This document shows, piece by piece, positions 57,134-64,000 of a DNA stretch of 64,000 bases. Each line of letters starts with the position of its first letter. Position 1 is the stretch's first letter. The stretch covers positions 22,128,858 to 22,192,857 of the forward strand of contig OX387190.1 in NCBI GenBank assembly GCA_947561395.2, in the 5' to 3' direction. Both the position numbers and the translations under genes were made by a program. A model generated the notes under the pieces. The model was given only the letters and a program-made list of their open reading frames with translations. It was not told the DNA's origin and did not search any database. The DNA is from Buxus sempervirens. Taxonomy: Eukaryota; Streptophyta; Magnoliopsida; Buxales; Buxaceae.

Positions 57134-59520
57134 TGTGAGACATGGAAAAATCACCTTAGATGATCCCCTCCGTCAACACACGGGCTCACTGAAAATGGGA
57201 GAGTCGCCATCATCCAGTTTTTACGGTGTGAATGAGCACCAAAAGATTCAAAATAAGCAAAATGGCAACGTCTAGAGTAAAAATAACTCTACTTGAAAAT
57301 AAAATCCAAAGATGAGTAAGGGGATTAGATTATGAATGGGGGAAGGTGTTAGGCACCCCCATTCACCCACACAAGGTAGTTGCCAAGTGTTGTTCATGCT
57401 AAAAAAATAAGAAAGCTTGCTAAAATAATCAAAAAACCTTGAAAACGGATTAAAGAAATGTATGATACTTTCACATGACAAATCCAATGAATTCTAGATC
57501 CTCTTTTATGTCAGTATCACTCCTGGGATATCACCATTAGATGGAAATCAAAGCAAAAATTGAATAAAACCAAATCCATTTGAAAGATTATGATAAATAG
57601 AAGACTCATGCAAATTTTCAATCAAATCCGGTTAAAATCCTAGGAGTTATGCTCCTTTAAAATCTGCTGTTGGAAAGTGTTTAAAGTAACAAGTGGGCAA
57701 CTTTGGAAATTCATTTAGAAAACTTGGCTCCATATGAATCCGTGAAATTTGTCATGACTTAAGTATGTAGAGCCATATTTCAAATGAAACTAGCCTCATA
57801 CAAAAATCCATCCGGATGTGCTTTGGGTGACCTCCCGAACAGGCCCCGAAGATCATAGATTAACCCAGAAAGGTGCTGTTGCGCAGTTCTAAGTAATTGT
57901 ATTACCCACGACACAAATGGAATCAAAAAATTATGAAACCAACTGGATTTGAAATTAGACTTCCAAATAAAAGCATAGAAACTAAAATCACTCGAATTGG
58001 ACTTAAAACGAACACATGGTGCTCAGTCAAAGTGACAAGTTCAACAAACTGGCCTGAACTGACCTACCACTTTCGACTGAGTGGTGTCAAAAATCCACTT
58101 CATAAAAATTGATGAAATTTTACAAAAATAAACTAGACAGCCTCACCTTTCCCATGGCTTTTGAATCACTCCAAAATTCATCCAGATGATGAAGTTACGA
58201 GTATCCGAAGTTAGGGTACAGATGCTGTCTCGTTTTACCACTTTTAAGTAAAATCAATTCAAATCAGTGATTGGATGTGTGTGATCCGTGCAATGTAAAT
58301 CAAAACCACTTGAAAAAATGTTAAAAAACCTTTAGGAAGAAATAGGGCACAAGCTTGGCTCACCATTCTCTCCGATTGGAAAGAATATGCCAAAAACCCC
58401 CAAAAGTGAGCAAAAATCCCCAAAACCGAGAGGTTAGACCTAGAGGTCTTCAATACTCAAAAAGAACTTAATTGAAATCATTTTGAAAATCATTGAGATA
58501 CATCCCAGAACTGCTTGGGGCTATTTATTTCAGAACTATCACAATGAATGCAATAGATCCGAAATACAAGCCGATTCCGACAAAAAACAAGTGCAATATG
58601 TGTATATGTGTAAAAATCATTTCTTCAAATATAACCACACATAGCATTCATATCAATCAAAAGGGGTTCTAAAAAGACCTAGGGTTCCGTTCCATTCTCA
58701 TTTCCTTTAGTTCTCTCTCCCCGTTTAACGGTTTTTCGAGATATTCTTGGGGTACTTTGAGTATGAAACGGTTTTCATAGAATCAAAAGGCTTTTCAACA
58801 AGGTTCTAACACTAAGGATCAATCCTTAGTCTCGTTTCCCCCAGTTCCCGCCTTCACGTTTTACAGCTAGGGGGAGTCTTGAGGTACTTTGAGTAGAGGA
58901 AATGTTTGCATACACAAAGAGTAGGCCTTATTCTATAGAAAGGTAGAAGAAAGAGCTAATCCTAGAATGTAAGAACAGAAAAATAAATAGGGGTTTAAGG
59001 CTTACCTGGGTTTCTGGAAGCAGTGCGGCAGCAGTTCCCTTCTTCACTCGGAGCTCTTCAATCTCCAACTTCTTGGCCATTTGCTTAAGGAGGAGCCTCC
59101 TATTTATAGGCAAAGGCTAGGGTTAGGGTTTGCATGATGCTAGACACAAAATGATGTCTAAAGTCCATCAACCTAAACCCTAAGGCTATTTCCGAGATTT
59201 CCACTCTTTAAGTGAAGGATATGATGGTAAAAAGTGAAAACTCTCGGAAAACCCTAATTTTGAGCAAAAACCTTGTATCCGACAACTCAGATCGGCTACA
59301 AGGACACCTATATGTATCCGACGACATATGTCGGATACATTAATACCTGCTTGTATCCGACGACTTGTGTTGGATATAAAAAGGTCCTCTTGTATCCGAT
59401 GACTCATGTCGGATACAATAAAAAAATGCTTAAATCTGAATTTTTGTGCTGGTTTTAAAGAAAAGAATGATTTTTGCCAATTGTTCATTATTTTTCCAGC
59501 GCAATTTTGGGGTGTCTACA
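57134..59520 (-). repeat. 5' LTR of Element 3 (39-bp class)
   Basis: It is 2387 bp on the minus strand, flanked on the right by GGGTG (59521-59525). The TATA box is in 'ctatttatagg' at about 59100-59110, the ATG of the short frame is at 59080 and the donor at 59006/59005. It lacks about 85 bp near 57570 that the 3' LTR has, with 'aaaaccaa' at both ends of the missing segment, suggesting a microhomology deletion. Otherwise it is very close to the 3' LTR. Confidence 0.95.
59275..59416. repeat. Palindrome array, 39-bp class, in 5' LTR of Element 3
   Basis: Four 25-nt palindromes start at 59275, 59314, 59353 and 59392, exactly 39 bp apart. The second has arms GTATCCGAC and GTCGGATAC, complementary over 9 bp. 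Confidence 0.94.
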
Positions 59521-62406
59521 GGGTGGCCTCTGCCGGGGAGACTATATAAATCGATGAGGTGGAAAAAGACCTCACAGAATTAAAGAAAATGTATTTTGTG
59601 AGGATTTTTGTATTGCTTGCATTGGGCTCATTTTTATGCCCTCAAGCTAAGCCGGAGGCCAGCACAAAGTTCTTAAATCTCGTAATAGATATGGAGGAAC
59701 TCCGTACCCTCAACTGGTCGAAGTTGGTTCTTAATTGGCTCATTGCCGCAATTCGCCGATACAAGGAGAAGCGCCAAATATATGTCGGTGGTTGTTTGGT
59801 TTTCCTAAAGGTAAATTATTGTTATACACACATTTCATATATTTGGTATGCTTAAATTGTAATGGAAGAAATGTTTACTCAATTGTAGATGTTCTATTAT
59901 GAATGTTTACGCATGGATGGGACTGCGATAGACTTGGATGCAAAAGCTCCTCTCATCACCGTGTGGAATGATGAGGATGTGTTGGAAAGGGAGAAAGAAG
60001 GGAAGGAAAAGGACATGAAAACTCCGGAACTTATTGAATATGAAAATGTTCCGGAGTCCGATAAATCAAAGGGGAGGAAGAAGGTATATTATATTATATT
60101 GTATTTATATTTTCGAATAGGGAGTACTCAGTATTCATTATACATACATGGACATAAATTTTATTTGATTGTGTGTTTTAGCAGGATAAATTGAGGGCAG
60201 AGATAAAGAAGCTAACGGAGGTAGTTGCTGCCCTTCAGCGTGAGGTAGCCGAATCCCCGAGATTGAAGGCTTTGGAGAAGGAGGTAATAGAATTCGGTTT
60301 TTGTCATTATTCATCATAAGTTCCAGATCTTATAGAAATGCAAATGTTTGTGGCTTGATTTGTTTAGGTGGAGAAATTGAAGTTGATGATAAGCAATCTT
60401 GAAGTAGGGCAAGCTGAATTAAGAGAGATAGTTCTCAAGCTTGTTGGATATGCTCATGACTACCGATGCTACTCTGCCCCTGAATGTCCACAGGAACCTT
60501 TTGAGGTTCCAGTGAACGTTGCTTCTGCACCGGAGGGCCCTTGCCCAGTGTCGTCAATGGAAGATATTGAACCTAGGGCGGAATGTATCCCGAATCTAAC
60601 ACCGGGAGAATATGAAGGGTCAATCCTTCCATTTCAACCCGTTGAAGCTCCGAGATTGAAACGAATGAAGGTTCCCAGCAAGGCAAAAAGGAGTCCTTTT
60701 ACAACCATCATCAGGGAGAAAAAGAAGAGGGCCAGAAAGAGTAAGCAATCGCTCGATGTCGAGAGGCCAATGCAACCGGTAAGTAGTATATAATTGGATG
60801 TCTAATTGCATGTCAACCATTCATGTAAAACTTTACTATAGTAGATCAAAGAGCAAAATTGTCGATGTAATGATCGTGTGACCTACATGAAATATATTTC
60901 AGGTGCCATCCGGCGATGATCAACGTGCGGAGGCTAGGTTGTTACTGGATCTGAACATTGCAGATGCGGCCATACAGCCATTGGTATATTTGTTCTTAGT
61001 TTTTCTAAAGGAATTGTTTTTTGTTATTCGGTTAAAATTAGGTTGACAACCATATATTCATTTTTTGGAATTTTTAATAAACTTGTAGGGAAGCGAACCA
61101 GTGGAGGCATCTTCTAGTAGGACTACGGTGGGTGTTGGATGCGCGGTCTGCGACTATGCATTCCGTGAGGACCTTGATCCAGAGTACGTACTTTCGCATA
61201 TTTATGTTTGATGCGTTGTTTCTTTGTAAATTGTTGCGTATGGTTTGACTGTTTCTTTTGTGGGATATATATGTAGCGAGGTTTTGGTGAGATTCTTCGA
61301 TATCTTCATTGCCCGCAGTGAGATCGAGTGTTTGAAGCCTGAGAAATGGGTTACCAACTGGGTAGGAGTCTAACAACCTAAGTATCTTGTTAGATCACAT
61401 AAATATTTGGATTCTTAGATTTTATTTTTTTCTATATAGATCTTGGATTGCTACATGCGGATGCTGAATTTCCAGGAACAGCAGTTGGAGGCCCATGTTA
61501 CTTCTTCATGTCAGATATTGGGGTAATTACTACGACATTCTTCAAAATCATTTGACAATGTCTATAATACTCCTGTTGAACTTATATTATAACTTTTCAG
61601 ACTTTTTGTGCGGTAGAAGAAAACCGAGACCTTACTAGACTTAATGATCAATTTGATCCATCATACCTATTGAATATGGTGAACTACAAAATGGTAAGCT
61701 TAACTCACCATTGTTGCTGGGATCTTTTAATAGGGTAGGGCTAATAAATATGTTTGTATGCAGTTGTTTTTCCCCATATTGGAGCAAGAACATTGGTACA
61801 TGTGTGTTGTTGACATGAATAAGAAGAAAGTATTTTTTTGAACTCGATGAAGGTGTGGAGAACTCGCGAAGTTCTTACAGGAGTGGTAAGTGATCAGCGT
61901 AATAATTTCTTGTGTCACTAATGTTGTTATTAAGTATCAATTTTTATATTTTAGCTAAAAGTAGTAGATATTATATGCACATGGCAATGGGAAAAGGAAA
62001 TTTTAGTAAGCGCATTCCCAAGGACGAAAGCAGAGACTCTAAAGCTTCCTCGACAAGGGAACCCGTACGTTTTCCACCTATACTTTTTTTTTCTATCCTT
62101 ACTACGATATGATATTAATAGCATTAACTTGTAATCACATCTTTTGTAGGCATGACTGTGGAATCTTCGCCATGAAGTTCGCCGCTTACTGGAGAGGAGA
62201 ACTTTCTCCTCGATTCATGCAGGTACGCTACAACTCCTAACCTATTCGGTGTTTTCAAAAGCTCCAAATGATCACATTATTAATATAGTTTTGTTATTTT
62301 TGAATAGAAGGATATTCCGGACTTCAGAAGAAGCATTGTGAGTGAGATGATTCTCCACGAAGAAAACACGGTGAAGGATGATATTGTGAAGAAGAGTTCT
62401 ACCTAG

Positions 62407-62744
62407 GGGGAGAGTTCGATGTATTAATATTTTTATATTATACATGCGTCAAACTAAAATTTTAATTTTTGGGTAATCTGTATGTATTTATTTGAGAACA
62501 AGGATGTTCCTGTAATGAATGTTGTAGCTGAATCAAGCATTCACTTGGATTTTACTTTTATGGCATGTTTAGTTTTTTATGATATTTCACAATCAGATTT
62601 TTGTAAAGTATTGTATACATAGGACATTGTATCCATTGAATAAAAGCTTGGTTATTTTGATTGCTTAAGTTCTGCCACAGATTCGTCAAACTCATTGTTC
62701 ATAAATTACGTCAAATTTTAAAACAAGTTACTATACATTAGGTA
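62407..62744. other. 3' flank of the Ulp1-like gene
   Basis: AT-rich sequence after the TAG at 62404-62406, with 'aataaaag' near 62639 that could serve as a polyadenylation signal. No other feature is seen before the right foldback. Confidence 0.45.
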
Positions 62745-63365
62745 CTCCCCCCAAAACAAAACAAAGGTACGGTTCGTGTGAAGGCTAAGGTAACCCCCTA
62801 TTCAGCACAATGTACCACACCTACCCCATATAAGCTTAGGTGTCACCTAGTAAGAATTGAGTACACCCCGAAATAAGCCCAAGACGAAATAAGCCTAATT
62901 TACATCAGCAAATAAGCCAAAGTACCCCCCCCCCAAATAAAAACATTGAGGTACCGAAAAGTATGATGCGAAATAATGGAAAGGTACCCCTAAGTAATAC
63001 CTAGGTACCCCCAAAATTAATATTAAGGTAACCCATAAGTAAGCCGAAAGTACCCCAAGTAGGAATTGATAATGAACGAAACCCGCGGACCTTAATCATT
63101 AACGCGCGCACGTTGTAGCTCTAAAGTGCACAGTACGCGCGAGCGTTACCAGGAAACATTCGCGCATTAAAGTGCTCCCACTATTTTGTACGTGGGGGTA
63201 CCTTCGGGTTTCTTGTGGGGTACCTTAAATTTACCTTTGGGGTACCTATGTGTTACTTAGAGGTACTCTCCCCTTAATTTGGAGAATTTTTTGTGGATAA
63301 ATTAAGGCTTGTGTGGGGGGTACCCTGGGCTGATTTGGGGGATACGTAGGCACGTTTGGAAGGGT
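62745..63365. repeat. Right foldback repeat of ggtacc units
   Basis: One arm (62745-63060) repeats 'aataagcc...aaggtacccc' units. The opposite arm (63185-63365) carries 'ggggtacctt' and 'gggggtacc' units. The centre (63070-63180) is rich in 'gcgcg'. The unit type and order match the left foldback (27880-28840), so the two probably bracket one transposon. Confidence 0.7.
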
Positions 63366-63721
63366 ATCTCAAGATTAATACGTAATATATGCTGACTTGT
63401 TTTGCATTCCCCTTCTTCCCATAGCCTTCGTTGCAGATTTTAATCATTTCGCATAATACCTTAATCTTATATGTGGAAGTTCATTACCATAGGCTAATAT
63501 AACCAGCACCTTGGACTGGTTGTTTTGCATGTACACGCATTACGACATGCTAGACCCATTGAACTCCATTGGGGAGAAAGAGGAATATGACAAATGAAAG
63601 CGAAGACCAAACAATATTTGCTTTGCATACACTTATCGGAAAGTTTTACATGCACATAAGTAAAAAAGATGGTCAAATTATATGCATTCCATACTCAAAT
63701 GACATGAAAAGAGGTTCAAGA
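63366..63721. other. Unassigned interval
   Basis: No gene, repeat or RNA is recognised here. It may be the 3' flank of the minus-strand coding fragment that follows. Confidence 0.3.
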
Positions 63722-64000
63722 CTATGGGGCAGGCCCTGCTGGATCAGGAACTTTGTGTTCAGGCTCAAGAGATTCAAGCAACAAATGTTCATCTCGAATG
63801 TACTCCGCATCACTTGGAGGAATATGCTCTCCAACGACACCTTGAGAAGCTGCATCGACAACTGTCCTCTATTCTCCCTTGTCCCTATTCAGCCTTTGAA
63901 GCTCTTGATTTTCCAATTCAAAGTGCTTCATGGCCCGGCTGTAGTCTTGTTGCATCTCCAAATATATCTCGTTCAGCCTGGTCTGCTTATCACGCACTAC
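63722..64000 (-). pseudogene. C-terminal coding fragment of an unknown protein
   Basis: On the minus strand a frame enters from the window edge and ends at the TAG at 63724-63722. It has a helical, charged stretch (LNEIYLEMQQDYSRAMKHFE) and then an acidic end with PPSDAEYIRDEHLLLESLE. One in-frame TAG lies near 63871. The composition looks like real protein, and the style resembles C-termini of plant transposon-related proteins. The family is not recognised. Confidence 0.45.

Larger units (their letters stand above)
50347..59005 (-). other. Predicted 5' leader intron of Element 3
   Basis: Donor CCCAG|GTAAGC at 59006/59005 in the LTR and acceptor CCCCAG|GTAC at 50347/50346 would define an intron of 8.7 kb. 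It contains the LTR end, primer-binding site, palindromes 55094-55235 and the type II array. The arrangement is the same as in Elements 1 and 2. Splicing is inferred. Confidence 0.6.
29188..59520 (-). mobile_element. Element 3: Tat-lineage retrotransposon, chimeric with Element 2
   Basis: The minus-strand insertion of 30.3 kb is bounded by LTRs of the 39-bp class at 57134-59520 and 29188-31659 and by the duplication GGGTG (29183-29187 and 59521-59525). Its own parts are the 5' LTR, leader and type II array (50482-57131), gag (50346-49013), then from 43690 down the G-patch, pol and integrase region, antisense genes Y and X, polypurine tract and 3' LTR. Between 49012 and 43691 lies a fragment of Element 2. 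Gag C-terminus, zinc knuckle and protease are absent. All Element 3 palindrome arrays are of the 39-bp class. Confidence 0.92.
28927..62406 (+). pseudogene. Ulp1-like (C48) protease gene split by Element 3
   Basis: The left part (28927-29187) and right part (59526-62406) join across the GGGTG duplication into one reading frame. The N-terminal part (LGSLLDMTIKHCYKGNIVSL ... DVERILGV) resembles the N-terminal domain of plant Ulp1-like transposon genes. About twelve further exons with GT-AG borders follow, for example 59889-60083, 60185-60283, 60368-60778 and 60903-60983. The protease core shows the catalytic His in LEQEHWYMCVVD (about 61780-61815), its Asp, and the Cys in HDCGIFAMKFAAYW (62150 on). 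The family cleaves SUMO-type conjugates. In-frame stops occur at 29008-29010 and just after the insertion, and frameshifts near 61480 and 61830. Exon borders after 61000 are provisional. Confidence 0.8.

Overview
The window is repeat-dense flowering-plant nuclear DNA, probably from an AT-rich eudicot; the species cannot be told from the sequence. The evidence is plant Tat-lineage Ty3/gypsy retrotransposons (pol with YVDD reverse transcriptase, a second archaeal-type RNase H and a G-patch linker), GT-AG introns, TATA boxes and a plant Ulp1-like gene. No tRNA, rRNA, CRISPR or bacterial-type operon was seen.

Layout, left to right. (1) 1-703: the 3' part of a plus-strand LTR that landed inside a palindrome array; 704-2598 holds older unclassified sequence. 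(2) 2599-27524: Element 1, plus strand, bounded by 5-bp target duplications (GTAGT). Its 5' LTR is split by a solo LTR (3033-5848, duplication AAGGG) and its gag/protease region by another (10179-12701, duplication CAACC). (3) 27525-29187 and 59521-63365: a Ulp1-like gene between two foldback repeats, cut in half by a 30-kb insertion. (4) 29188-59520: Element 3, minus strand, target duplication GGGTG. A related Element 2 (5' LTR 47193-49012) inserted into its gag, and a later deletion fused Element 2 gag to the Element 3 G-patch region near 43690. One chimeric gag-pol with mismatched LTR classes remains.

Each full element carries, between integrase and the 3' LTR, two multi-exon genes on the strand opposite to gag-pol. 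Gene X encodes a DUF7745-like domain plus a coiled coil. Gene Y encodes a conserved globular domain, a short coiled coil and an Arg/Gly-rich tail. Exon order, intron phase and even some exon lengths agree between Elements 1 and 3. All copies are broken by stops and frameshifts, many explained by C-to-T change.

The most striking feature is a set of fifteen short palindrome arrays in two strict formats. One format has 25-nt palindromes with GTATCCG arms repeated every 39 bp. The other has 21-nt palindromes with TACGGGC arms repeated every 28 bp. A typical array has four units. Within one element the same format is found in the LTRs, in the leader before gag, just upstream of gene X and just upstream of gene Y. 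Elements 1 and 2 use only the 28-bp format and Element 3 only the 39-bp format. This looks like an element-specific regulatory code, possibly read by a protein from gene X or gene Y; that role is inference.

Gag appears to be expressed from a spliced message. A conserved donor in the LTR pairs with a conserved CAG|GTAC acceptor just upstream of gag. The predicted intron removes the primer-binding site, the leader palindromes and a large tandem array. The two element families have amplified different, neighbouring segments of the same leader.
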